Source of the DNA: Cocos nucifera
Taxonomy: Eukaryota > Streptophyta > Magnoliopsida > Arecales > Arecaceae
Reading direction: 5' to 3'
Length of the DNA stretch: 64,000 bases
Assembly (NCBI GenBank): GCA_006176705.1
Contig: QRFJ01000485.1
Location: 1 to 64,000, forward strand
In this document: piece by piece, positions 46,843 through 57,874 of the stretch
Position numbering within the stretch: position 1 is the stretch's first letter
Layout: each line of letters starts with the position of its first letter
Program-made: the position numbers and the translations under genes
The notes under the pieces: model-generated
Told to the model about the DNA's origin: nothing
Databases searched by the model: none
The model's input: the letters and a program-made list of their open reading frames with translations, nothing else

Positions 46843-46973
46843 GTCTAGAATTTTGAAGATCGTGTAGCTTTCTTTTTCTTTTTTCTATGCTGATATATTT
46901 AAAAATATCCAAGTAAATGAAAGATAAATATTTTTCTAGCTTTACACTTTGTGTTGTCATTTGCATGGTTTAG
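46843..46973 (+). other. Intron 3 of the G1b antisense gene (131 bp)
   Basis: CTGCCCGAG|GTCTAGAATT to TTGCATGGTTTAG|AATGCTCTTG. Both sides are whole codons; the spliced frame leads directly into the coiled-coil frame at 47028. Without splicing the reading frame stops at the TAG inside the donor. Confidence 0.83.
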
Positions 46974-48003
46974 AATGCTCTTGACGACCTAGGTCATGAC
47001 TCCCCTCTTTCAGTTGATACCGATCCTTTGCCCCATGGGGTTCTGATTAAACCACTGATTAGGAGCTTGAAGAAGGAGATTCATCGCTTAAAAAAGAAGT
47101 TGAGAAAAATTGAGGATGATGTCCAAGAATCAAGGAAGAATGCTTCGAAGGCGACTGTCGAAGTTACCCACCTTAGGAACCTGTACATGAAGGACTCTAC
47201 CAGTTTCAGCATTCAGAAGGATAGCTTCAAGAAAGAAATGGCCAAACTGAGAAGAAGCGCCAGCAACAAGTCTTGGGAGTTAACGGTAAAGATCAGCTCC
47301 CTTGAGATCGACCTTATGGCGGTAAAGAAAAAAATTCAACTGTTGGAGGAAACTTCGTCATAATCTACCGAGAGGGCCTGATACGACTGGAATTGGTCCA
47401 AGAGATTCTTTGAACTTCAGAAGCAACTCCATGATGTTGAAGCTTGGCATAATGAGTATAAGCTAACTTGGTCGAAGGAAGTGACCAGGCTTGAGCATGA
47501 GCTCCGGACAGCTAACAAAGAGGTAAGCCATCTTCAACAACAACTAGCTGATGGTCAGTGGGCTATCTCTAGTGGAGAGTCAGAGGAGATTGCCTTCTTG
47601 AAGAAGACCATTGGCGAGCTTTCAGAGACTGTCGGGATGGAGAAAGCTAAAGTTCAGTGGTTGAAGCTCCAACTGATCTATGAGCATCAAGCCATCCAAG
47701 ATGCGGAGGCCGAGTCCGAGGTCCTAAGGAGGCAGCGGTAGGAGCTTGAGGGCCAGTTGGGGCATATCAATAGAATGTACATAGATAATTTGTATAACAA
47801 GAAAAAACTTGAGGAGAAAATTGTTAGGTTGAAGCAGGCCTTGGTGATGGCCAGCGTCAACGACCCAAAGCCTGAGAAGTCCGGTTCATCTTAAGGCTTC
47901 ACCTTCTTTTATATACTTTTTTTTGTAATCGATCTTGTCGATCCCTATCGCATTGGCTTCCTTGTAATATGTAGTCGATTTGGCCGACCTCTATCCTACT
48001 TGT

Positions 48004-48009
48004 AATAAA
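48004..48009 (+). terminator. Poly(A) signal of the G1b antisense gene
   Basis: AATAAA 110 bp after the stop codon, with a second one at 48021-48026. The preceding CCGACCTCTATCCTACTTGTAAT matches the corresponding 3' flank in G1a. A short CT microsatellite at about 48082-48108 separates it from the array. Confidence 0.6.
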
Positions 48010-48112
48010 TTTAAACTTATAATAAAATAATACCTTATCTGTCATTGTCTCATGTGAATGCAATGCTCGCCTTCGATCCTTCTCTCTCTCTCTCTTTTTT
48101 TTTACTCTTATT

Positions 48113-49060
48113 AGGATGAGGTTCTCCTCCTATTCCTAACGAGACCGTAAGGGCATATTAGGGCCGGTGTTAGGACCTCTCCCCTCATCCTGTCTAAAGC
48201 GAACGAGGCCTTCGATTTTGCTCAAGTTAGGACGAGGTTCTCCTCCTATTTCTAATGGGCTGTAGGGGCACATTGGGATCATTGTCAGGGCCTCTCCCCT
48301 CATCTCATCTAAAATGAATGAGACCTTCGACTTTACTCACATTAGGATGAGGTTCTCCTCCTATTCCTAATGGGCTATAGAGGCATATTAGGACCATTGT
48401 CAGGGCCTCTCCCCTCATCTTGTCTAAAATGAATGAGGTCTTCGACTTTGCTCACATTAGGATGGGGTTCTCCTCCTATTTCTAACGGGCTATAGGGGCA
48501 CATTAGGGCCATTGTCAGGACCTCTCCTCTAATCTCATCTAAAATGAATGAGGCTTTCGACTTTGCTCATGTTAGGATGAGATTCTCCTTCTATTTCTAA
48601 TGGGTTGTAGGGGCACATTAGGGCCGTTGTCGGGGCCTCTCCCCTCATCTCATCTAAAATGAATGAGGCCTTCGACTTTGCTCATGTTAGGATGAGGTTC
48701 TCTTTCTATTTCTAACAGACTGTAGGGGCACATTAAGGTCATTGTCAGGGCCTCTCCCCTTATCTCATCTAAAATGAACGAGGCCTTCAACTTTGCTCAT
48801 GTTAGAAAGAGGTTCTTCTCCTATTTCTAATGGATTGTAGGGGCATATTAAGGCCGTTGTCAGGGCCTCTTCCCTCATCTCGTCTAAAATGAACAAGACC
48901 TTCGACTTTACTCACATTAGGATGAGGTTCTCCTCCTATTCCTAATGGACTGTAGGAATACATTAGGGCCATTATTAGGGCCTCTCCTCTCATCTCATCT
49001 AAAATAAATGAGGCCTTCAATTTTGCTCACGTTAGGATGAGGTTATCCTCCTATTCCTAA
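48113..49060. repeat. 115-bp tandem array of G1b
   Basis: The marker AGGATGAGGTTCTCC (or close) is found at 48113, 48228, 48344, 48458, 48574, 48689, 48804, 48919 and 49034: eight periods of 114-116 bp plus a partial unit. Units contain GGGCCTCTCCCCTCATCTC and CTTCGACTTTGCTCA. It is the reverse-orientation counterpart of 14640-15840. Confidence 0.95.
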
Positions 49061-50332
49061 CATGGTCGTATTTATCATGAGATTAAGTTCGAGGGGTAGT
49101 CCCCCTTTATTATCGATATGTAATAAAGATTAGAGTGTTGAAGTAGGAGGATTTCATTATAATCAAATCATCAGTAATATATTCGTAGATTTTTTGAATT
49201 CCATGATCGAGGTAGGTCTGCCCCTCTGAGTTCCTTCAAGTAGTATGTCCCAAGTCGGATGACTTCCGTGACCTCATAGGATCCTTCCCAATTTGGGACA
49301 AGCTTCTCTTGGTTCTGAGGCTAAGAGATGGTGGCTCGCCGAAGCACTAAGTCTCATACTCTAAACATTTTACCTCTGATTTTGGAGTTGTAGTATCGGA
49401 CCACCTTACGCCTGTAAGCTACCATCCAAATTTGGGCTTTCTTTTTTTTTTTCTTTCAATAGGTCGAGGTTGGCTCTGAGGTCTTGCGGGTTATGTTGTT
49501 CGTTGAAAGCCACTATCTGCATCGATGGAAGCTTAAGTTCGATCGGGATGACTGTCTTTATTCCAAAAGCTAAGACGAATGGTGTTTCTCTAATCGGCAG
49601 CCTTTGGATAGTGCGGTATGCCCATAGAACATGATAAAGTTCATCCACCGAAGCCCCTCTTGCTCTTTCAAGTCTTGTCTTGATGCCTTGTAATAGGATC
49701 TGGTTGGTCACTTCAGCTTTCCCATTTGCCTGCAGGTGAGCTACCGACGTAAAGTGGTGGGAGATATTCAGACCTTCACAGAACTCGATGAACCTAGCCT
49801 CGGTGAATTATCGACCATTGTTTGTTATGAGAGTTCAGGATAGTCCAAATTTACAGATGACTGATTTTCAGATGAAGTCCTACACCTTGGCTTCGGTAAT
49901 CTTTTCCAGTGGTTCGACTTCGATCCATTTAGTGAAATAGTCGATGGCGACTAGGAGAAACTTTTGTTGTCCAGATGCCATTGGAAAGGATCCAAGAATA
50001 TCCATTCCCCACTGCACAAATAGCCAAGGAGCACTCAATGGGGCAAGCTCGGTGGCTGGTTGCCTTTGGACATTCACGTTTCTTTGGCAGCAGTCACATC
50101 TCCTGACATAATCAACACAATCACCATGCATAGTCGGCTAGTAATACCTTTGTTGGAGCAGCTTATGAGATAGAGATCTAGCACCTAGATGGCTCCCATA
50201 AATTTCCTCATGCACTTCCCATAGTGCGAAATCGGTCTCAGAGGGTTGGAGGCACCTCAATAATGGTAGGAAATATGATCTTTTATATAGCTTATTCTTA
50301 TAAAGAACATACTGGGAGGCTTGGTTTCTCAA
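49061..50332 (-). pseudogene. G1b integrase, broken
   Basis: On the - strand: YGSHLGARSLSHKLL near 50190-50140, CDCCQRNVNVQRQ near 50095-50055, then WGMDILGSF (first catalytic aspartate kept) and FLLVAIDYFTKWIEVEPL. The second aspartate site reads ITNNG near 49830 where G1a has IIDNG, so it is lost. KAEVTNQILLQGIKTRLE follows with the glutamate. The segment 49711-49406 holds LPIRETPFVLAFGIKTVIPIELKL. Beyond 49406 decayed C-terminal sequence runs to the array. Several stops. Confidence 0.85.
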
Positions 50333-51520
50333 CTTTCGAGCCTCTTTCAGGTCACGAGGAAGAACCCCACCCCTAAGTTAAGTGGTCAGCAGGTCAATCC
50401 AGCAGGGCTCCTGGCCAACCTGCATGATGGACTATAGTTCCTCTGTGCATGGGCATTTTAATGTCTCATAATAAGCTTCTTTCGAAAGCTCATTAGGAGC
50501 TAGGGTGGCTAGCTTGGAAAGAAGGTCAGCCCTAGCATTTTTCGCTCTCGGAATTTATCGAATGCTGAAGTTGCCAAAGGCTAGGGTTAAGCTCTTCACC
50601 TTCTCAAGATATTTTATCATGCTCACTTTTCAAGCTTCATAACTGTCATTGACCTGCCCCACAATCAGTTGGGAGTCACTGCAAACCTAAAGCTGATCAG
50701 CTCCTGATTCTTTGGCTATCCTGAGCCCGGCTATAAGGGCTTCATATTCTGCCCCATTGTTTGTTGTCGAAAATTCAAAATGCATCATGTACTCTATGAT
50801 GATTCCTTTTGGATTGATCAGGATTAGCCCAGCACTTGCTCCGGAAGCATTGGAGGAGCCATCGACATATAGGGCCCAAAAATCTTCAGGAAGGTCCGTT
50901 CTTTCTTCAGAGGAGCTCGGGTGTAACCATGGAATGTTGGTTTTATTTTGAAGCTCGACATCATCTAGGATGGTACATTCAACTATGAAGTCGACCAGCG
51001 CTTGAGCCTTGATTGCTGGCTGAGGCCGATAGTTGATGTCGAATTCTATTAATTCAATGGCCCATTTTGAAATTCTTTTGGAAGCATCCATTTGATGGAT
51101 CGCTCTGATTAGCTGGTCAGTGAGGAGCATTATAGCATATCCCTGGAAGTAAGGCCGAAGTCTTTTTGCTGCAATCAGAAGAGCATAAGTCAATTTTTTC
51201 AACTTTGTATACCTAGTCTCGGCATCCCTTAGGATCCGACTTATGTAGTAGATTGGTCGCTGCATTTTTGCCTCTTCTTTGATCAGGACTGCTGCTAGCA
51301 CTATAGGAGAGACCACGAGGTAGAAAAATAGCTCCTCTCTAGATTTAGATTTGGCTAGTAGGAGAGGCGAGCTGAGGTAGTTCTTAAGCTCGTCGAACGC
51401 CTTTTGGCATTTCTGAGTCCAGTGAAAATCTTTCGATTTTATGAGGATTTGGAAGAAGGACATGTAGCGTTCGGTTGACCTCAAGATAAAATGATTCAAA
51501 GATGCAACCTTTCCGATCAA
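50333..51520 (-). pseudogene. G1b tandem RNase H domains, mostly open
   Basis: An open stretch of 277 residues (51520-50687) carries both RNase H domains. The first has FDELKNYLSSPLLLAKS, IYYISRILRDAETRYTKLKK and LTDQLIRAIHQ. The second has ALYVDGSSNASGASAGLILI and FEFSTTNNGAEYEALIAGLRIAKE. The domain end (RAKNARADLLSKLATLAPNE near 50555-50495) follows after stops. Dual RNase H marks the Tat lineage. This is the best-preserved enzyme part of any G1 copy here. Confidence 0.88.
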
Positions 51521-51549
51521 GCACTAAACTTCTTTGATGGACTTTAGAG

Positions 51550-52200
51550 TGGTCATCTCCTAGATAGCTCGAATCTTCTCCAGGTTGGTCTCAATCCCTC
51601 GTCTCGAGACCATGAACCCCAAAAATTTTTCTGAGGCTACCCCAAAGGTGCACTTGGTTGGGTTTAGTTTTATCTTGTATTTTCTAAGCACATCAAAAGC
51701 CACTTCAAGATTGGCAACATGATTGATAGACATTCGGCTTTTGACCAGCATGTCATCGACGTAAACCTTCATATTATGGCCGATCTGCTTCTTGAAGATT
51801 TTATTGACCAAGCGCTGATAAGTCATGCCTACATTCTTAAGCCCAAAGGGCATGACCCTATAACAGTAAAGACTATGGTTAGTAATAAAAATAGTCTTCT
51901 TCTCATCCTCCGGTGCCATCCAAATTTGGTTGTAGTTAGAGAAGGCATCCACAAAGATAAGGAGCTTGTAGCCTAAAGTCGCATCCACCAGTTGGTCAAT
52001 TTTGGACAAAGGATAACTGTCTTTTGGACAGACCTTGTTCAGCTTCCTAAAGTTGATGCACATCCTCTAGTTGCCATTGGCCTTCCTGACCAAGACCATG
52101 TTAGAGACCCAAGTCGAATAGCTGACTTCTTGCATAAATCTGGCATTGAGAAGCTTGTCGACTTCTTTTGCTATTGCCTTCTATCTTTCTGGTGCATGGC
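51550..52200 (-). pseudogene. G1b reverse transcriptase
   Basis: The open stretch 52063-51560 has CINFRKLNKVCPKDSYPLSK, FVDAFSNYNQIW (catalytic aspartate), MPFGLKNVGMTYQRLVNKIF and the YVDDMLVKS box, then KLNPTKCTFGVASEKFLGFM. Upstream, 52064-52200, fragments such as FMQEVSYSTWVSNMVLV are broken by frame changes. A stop at 51560 separates it from the RNase H frame. Confidence 0.88.
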
Positions 52201-52201
52201 T

Positions 52202-52960
52202 TCAAACTCTTTCTTTCACTGATCGATACTTGAGATCAATGGTCAGCCGATGTTCCATAACCTCGACGTCAATCCTAGGCATATCCATCGAAACCCAAGC
52301 GAAGACGTTGGCATTCCTCCATAAAAAGATGATGAGCTGCTTCCGAACTTCATCTTCCAGATTGGAGCCAATTTGCACCGTATGCTCTATGTTTCTGTCA
52401 TTCAAAAAAATGGTCACAAGATCTTCTATGGGCTCGCCCCGTTCTTTGGTAAGGTCATCACAGACATCAAGCCCATCAATTGGGCAAGGGTTAAGTCGAG
52501 TGCCATTTTGTAAGGCGATGGAGTAGCAGTGCCGAGCTAATGCTTGATCACCTCTGATTTTATCTATTTTATTGTTTGTTAGGAATTTTATATTCAGATA
52601 ATAGGTCGACACCATGGCTCATAGTGCATTTAGATCAGGTCGGCCGAGGATTGCATTGTAAGCGAAGGGTGCTTTCACCACCAAAAAGTAGACCCACGTC
52701 TTGGCTTGCTTTGGATATTGCCCTGTAGTCATGGTTAGAGTTATCATTCCCTCCACTGGCATAGTGTCACCAATGAAGCCAACCAATGGAGAGCTCATGG
52801 GTCCCAGGTGATTAACGGGTATGGACATTTTAAAGAAAGCATCATAATACAGAATGTTAGTGGAACTTCCATTATCTACCAAAATATGGTGTACATCATA
52901 ATCAGCAATGTTGAAAGAGATTACAACCATGTTGTTGTGTAGGAACTAGACTCCTCGAGC
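52202..52960 (-). pseudogene. G1b protease region
   Basis: 52930-52619 encodes VVISFNIADYDVHHILVDNG with the protease motif DNGSS and the AILGRPDLNAL end. After one stop at 52619-52621 the same frame continues to 52202 (KIRGDQALARHCYSIALQNG) through an acidic linker before RT. The aspartate is kept; the second residue is N rather than the usual T or S. Confidence 0.8.
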
Positions 52961-53958
52961 ATCCTCATTGGTGAAAGCGATGGGCTCCTCAGTCCTCCGT
53001 CTCTTCTCAGGCTCTATCGATCCACTAGCCTCCCCACGTCGAAGTCCCCTAGAGATGGTGTTAATGATGCCAATCGGGGGCCAATCTTCTCGCTGCTCCT
53101 CACCCCTCGGTGGTTCTAGCGGTAGGGGTGCTCTCGACCAATCCTCCCATCCTTTCGACCAATGTCACAGGAACTAACCAAGCCTACCATGCCTGATGAG
53201 CTTCTCGATCTCATCTTGGAGCTAAATGCATTTTTCTGTATCGTGACCATTATCGCGATGGTAGAGGCAGAACTTGCTAGGATTGCACTTGCCGGGGTGA
53301 GTGTGCATCCTTTTTGATCTTGATAGTTGCTTCCTAATCTCCATCAGTACTTAGGTTTTTGGAGCATTGAGACGGGCGTAGTTATGGAATCTTTTGAAGG
53401 GAGAGCTCCATCGTGCCCTTCTATCTGATCTTCTTTGCCTTTGGGCCCAGGTAGGAGTTTGGGAGCATGGCCGAGCTCTGCTCAATTTTTCTTCAACTGC
53501 GGGCACATTCAGTTCACCTGCCTGCCACTCTTGGATGGCTTCATTATTCCTAGCCTTAAATGCCTCCTCAGCTTGGGCATAACCTTCAACCCGAGTCAGC
53601 ATATCGGCAAAATTTCTAGGGTACTTCTTCTCCAGGAAGAACAGCAAATCATTCTTCTGAAGGCTATCCCTGAGTGTGGCCATTGCAATAGACTAGATCA
53701 AGTTTTAGACCTCCAATGCAACAGCATTAAATTGGATGACATAAGCCAGGATAGATTTTCCATCCTTCTGCTTGATATTCATTAAAAAATCCAAACCTCA
53801 ATGGGGATGTCGATTGCTAATGAAATGAGCTGCAAACTGATGGCTCATTTGATTGAAGAAAAAGATGGTACCTAACTTAAGGGCCGAATACTAATTCCTG
53901 GCGGCTTCCTTGAGGGTGGATGAGAAAGTCCAGCATAGAATGGCGTCTAGCGCATGTG
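52961..53958 (-). pseudogene. G1b gag, truncated by C1b
   Basis: The open stretch 53683-53351 (MATLRDSLQKNDLLFFLEKK, VEGYAQAEEAFKARNNEAIQ) matches G1a 7741-8040. The nucleocapsid motif FCLYHRDNGHDTEKC lies near 53275-53230. The capsid part upstream stops at 53958, the junction with C1b; the gag N-terminus lies beyond C1b outside the window. Confidence 0.8.
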
Positions 53959-56247
53959 TGAATGGAAAATCCAGATTTTTTGGATCAGGTTCATTCAGAT
54001 CTAATTGGATCAACAGAAATATTTCAAAAATTTCTCTTTTGAATCCAAATCAGATATGAGATATTTTAGATTTGATTTTATAGATCTAATAAAATAAAAT
54101 GAAAGTAAATTAAATTTGATTAAATTTTGTATCTTTTGTTGGGTAATCAGATTATCCTATGAAGATTCTGCTGATTGCCTGAGGTTCTGGATCTAGCCAC
54201 ACAAGTGCCTGGCCTTTATCGGTATCCACTCAGGCTAATCTAGAGATCTTTTCCTTCTTATCACCTCTCTAAATATCAAATCTAGATCTGATTTGAAGGA
54301 TCTTCAAAACTCCTTTTGAAGATCCGGAATCATCTCTTGCAGTAGTGCTGCCTTCTTCCTTTTCTCGTCACCTTTCTCTTGCCTAGATCGCACCAAACTG
54401 GAGCCCAAATCCCCTTGGGCATGGAGAGGAGAGAGGAGACCTGAAGATGGCATGGAGGAGGGAGAGGGGCAGCCTTATGGCATGGGCTATTAGAGATCTT
54501 CTTTAAAGCTTGGCGAAGATAGGATTTTTATAGACCTTGCTGCACCATGGAGTGTCACATCATCCTAGTAAATCACGTCGCTTCATGCAATCAGATTTAA
54601 ATCTAATTGGTGAGATGACATCATCTAATCTAATCAGATGAGAGCCCCTCTTAATTATCCTTAGATGGCACCTAAGACTGGTCAAAGTTTATTCCTTGGT
54701 GCCACCTAGGTAGATACCCCGAAGTAATTGGAGTCCCATCTGTATGGGACTCCAAGCACCTCTATCCATGGGCGCATGCCTCCCTAGGCATGCACCCCTA
54801 GTCCACTTACTTTTTAGCTGGTTGACTAGTCCAAAATAAATCTCCTATGGGTGCATGACACATGGGCAGATGTCTAAGTGTCAAAAGTCAACATCTGATC
54901 AAAGTCAAAAGACAAGAATTAGCAGGTGATAGAAAATGGCAGGTGTTGTCTCAAATTTATCTCATAAAATAAGACAACCTTTTCTGACTTGGACAACCTC
55001 CTAGTCAGACCATATGAAGGCCTCTGATTGAGCACAAACTCCTTTGGCTCAGTCAGACAACTTATTTATGATAGTAAAAGAAGAACGTTAGGTTCAATCG
55101 AGTGCTAGCACGATTTTCTTGAACCTAATTGAATCTCATTCAGATCAATTGAACTAGATCAGTTCAATTGATGATCACCAGATTCAAACCCTTATTTGTG
55201 TGACCCAGTTAGGTTCAGTTCTGTATGGTAATGGGATATGTCATGATCTCTATCATCGACATCATCGAAACTCCTTTCGATGGATCAGAACTCTTCTGAT
55301 TCGAACAGCTAGAATGATCGATCATCTAAATCATTCTAATTGCTCCCAAAATCCACCAGTGACACCTAGCAGTATATGGTGGCAACCCATCAGAGCTGAA
55401 AATGCGAACCTCTTGGTGCAGCTACCTGTGTGATTAAGTTCTTCTATCTTGAGCCCCGATCAGATTAGGGTTAAGGTGAACTCGTCAAACCCTAGTCTCT
55501 GTCATATGATGTAATCATTCGATTCGAGTCCAATGTGAAAATCTAAATAGAAACTCTTTCTATTATTTCACTCTGCCATGGCCATGGACTTCTGGACTTG
55601 ATTCTCATGATCATCATAGGGCTGCTCCTCTACCACCGAGGTAGATAGATTCCATCTTGATGCAATCCAGTTCCTACAATGAACATGCTATAGCCAACAT
55701 ACACCTCAGGGTTTCCATATGGCTAGGAGACCGAGTAATGGTGTAGTCAAACTATAACACCCTCAAGGTGAACTGCCGATGCATCTCAGGTCAAAGAACC
55801 AGACACACTACTGCAGCATCGAGTCAGTCATTGACGAGAAGGTAGACTTCCCTAATGACTACTCGAGGTGGTCACGCTCAGTGCCCTCGTTCTCTAACGA
55901 GTACCTGTACTCTCGCTCCGGTGTCTCCACACCGTAGACTCAAGACTCATCTACTAAAGAGAAGCGATTGTACACCAACCTTCCGGATCAATCACCATCC
56001 TCGTGATGATCCTATGGTCGGGAGCATTTTATGAGTTAATAATGATTATTCATGTCTTAAATTTTCAACTCTTGAAAATATGAATTATCATTACCATTAA
56101 CTCAAAGGATGTATCACAGACACTAAATACACATATGTGATAGAAAATAACCCATTTATTAATTTATAGTCAAAATTATAATTTTGCCCCTAGAAGTGTA
56201 TTACAAGTGTCAGCCAATTCTGGCTTCTAGGGCACATATATCTAACA
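53959..56247 (-). repeat. C1b 3' LTR (2289 bp), mosaic
   Basis: From TGTTAGATATATGTGCCC at 56247 to GGATTTTCCATTCA at 53959. From 56247 to about 54970 it equals C1a and the C1b 5' LTR. From about 54960 to 53959 it instead follows the variant solo LTR 8709-10993, for example in the block with TTGGTGCCACCTAGGTAGA and the CATGGAGGAGGGAGAGG block, and lacks the CTGTCCCCCTGCC block present at 63000-63030. Confidence 0.85.
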
Positions 56248-57874
56248 ATCTCCCACTTGTCCTAAAGCCAATTGGCTACAAGTCTAAGTCCCATCTTCTC
56301 AAGGTGGGCTTCGATCTTCTGCTGGCCCAACGGCTTTGTAAGTGGGTCTGCCACATTATCTGTGGAGTTGACTCTCTTGACCTCAACGTAACCCTTCTCG
56401 AGGTAATCGCGGATGAGGATGGTATCGCCGCTCAATGTGCTTGGATTTCTGGTGAGACCTCGGCTCCTTAGCAAGGGCTATGGCGCCATTGTTGTCGCAG
56501 TATAGAGGAATGGCATCTGATGGCATTACTCCAATTTCTATGCAGCAAACTTCTTGTACCAGAATGCTTCCTTCGCAGCCTCTGATGCAGCGATATATTC
56601 TGCTTCCATGGTGGAATCTGCTATCACAGTTTGCTTGGAAACTCTTCCAGCTGACAGCTCCACCATTGCACACAAACAGACTCCAGATGTCGACTTTCGA
56701 TCATCTATATCGGACATGAAATCCGAGTCTGTGTATCCCTGGACTTGGAGTTCTCCATTACCAAAGACCAACATCATATCCTTAGTTCTTCTCAAGTACT
56801 TAAGGATACATTTCACAGAAGTCCAGTGTTCTTCACCTGGATTTGACTGATATCTGCTTGTGACACTCACAGCATGGGCTATATCAGGTCGTGTACATAG
56901 CATGGCATACATGAGGCTCCCTATTGCAGAAGCATAAGGGATCTTGCTCATGCGTTCTATTTCCTCAGGTGTGCTGGGGCACATCTTCTTGGAAAGATGA
57001 ATACCATGTCTGAAGGGTATTAATCCCCTCTTAGAGTTTTTTTCCATACTAAACCTCTTTAGTACTTCCTCTATGTACATCTTCTGTGAAAGTCCTAGCA
57101 TCCTATTCGGTCTATCCCTATAGACCTTAATTCCTAGAATAAAGGATGCTTCACCTAGGTCTTTCATGGAGAATTCCTTGGACAACCACATCTTGACTGA
57201 TGTCAACATGGGAATATCATTCCCAATAAGGAGGATGTCATCCACGTACAATACGAGGAAGACAACAGCGCTCCCACTGACCCTTTTTGAAAACACATGG
57301 TTCCTCTTCATTTTTGATGAAACCAAACTTTTTTGATCACATCATTGAAACGAGTGTTCCAGCTCCGAGATGCTTGCTTAAGTCCATATATGGACCTTTG
57401 CAGCTTGCAAACCTTGTGATCAGTATCACTGGATGTGAAACCTAGCGGCTGTTTCCATATAGATATCTTCCTCAAGATATCCATTTAAGAATGCCGTTTT
57501 CACGTCCATTTGCCATATTTCATAATCGAAATAGGCTGCAACAGCAAGCAATGTGCGGATGGATTTTAGCATAGCTACTGGGAAAAGGTATCCTGATAGT
57601 CAATGCCTTCGCGTTGACTATAACCTTTTGCCACTAGTCTAGCCTTGAATGTCTCCACATTCCCATCTGCACCAATCTTTCTCTTGAAGATCCATTTACA
57701 CCCAATAGGTACTATACCTTCTGGTGGATCTACCAAGGTCCAGACTTGGTTTGAGTGCATCGAGTCAATTTCTGACTTCATTGCCTCTAGCCATTTCTCG
57801 GAGTCGATATCTGATATCGCCTCGTTGTAGGTTTTGGGATCATCACCATGAGCACCATTACCTACGAGGAACAT
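56248..57874 (-). pseudogene. C1b reverse transcriptase and RNase H
   Basis: A polypurine tract (56248-56261) borders the LTR. The RT start is 57874-57575 (YNEAISDIDSEKWLEAMKSE to SQREGIDYQDTF), here without the TG insertion seen in C1a. The main piece 57326-56538 has LYVDDILLIGND and TDSDFMSDIDDRKSTSG. The RNase H end is 56474-56262. Breaks: the A run equivalent to C1a 25305 (57329-57334), one C missing near 57580, one base near 57045 (KNSKRG), and several small indels at 56390-56670. Confidence 0.88.

Larger units (their letters stand above)
44871..47894 (+). pseudogene. Antisense gene of G1b (Transposase_28-like plus coiled coil), four exons
   Basis: Exons are 44871-45627, 45722-46155, 46244-46842 and 46974-47894 (TAA 47892-47894), about 900 codons. 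Exon 1 has 252 codons with no frameshift but four stops (near 45036, 45299, 45411 and 45521). It contains LEALRAGLRLSLPSFMANLF and SFRFIVRFLSLCTM, typical of the plant putative gypsy-type transposon family (Transposase_28). Exon 2 is basic and proline-rich (KKKKRTVSKKVGRRVRSS, possible nuclear signal). Exon 3 has one frameshift near 46275 and the conserved FKSSRNMEDIKIAFAQ. Exon 4 is a long coiled coil with three stops (47361, 47382 and 47740) in an otherwise constant frame. Splicing keeps the frame at all junctions. Biochemical function unknown. Confidence 0.82.
43077..53958 (-). mobile_element. Ty3/gypsy element G1b (Tat-type), 5' part outside the window
   Basis: On the - strand in order: gag (53958 down), protease, RT, two RNase H domains, integrase (to 49406), the 115-bp array (49060-48113), the opposite-strand gene (44871-47894 on +) and the 3' LTR (44239-43077). 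It lies inside C2b pol. Its gag is interrupted at 53958/53959 by C1b, so the 5' LTR is beyond the window. Its order equals that of G1a. Confidence 0.87.
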
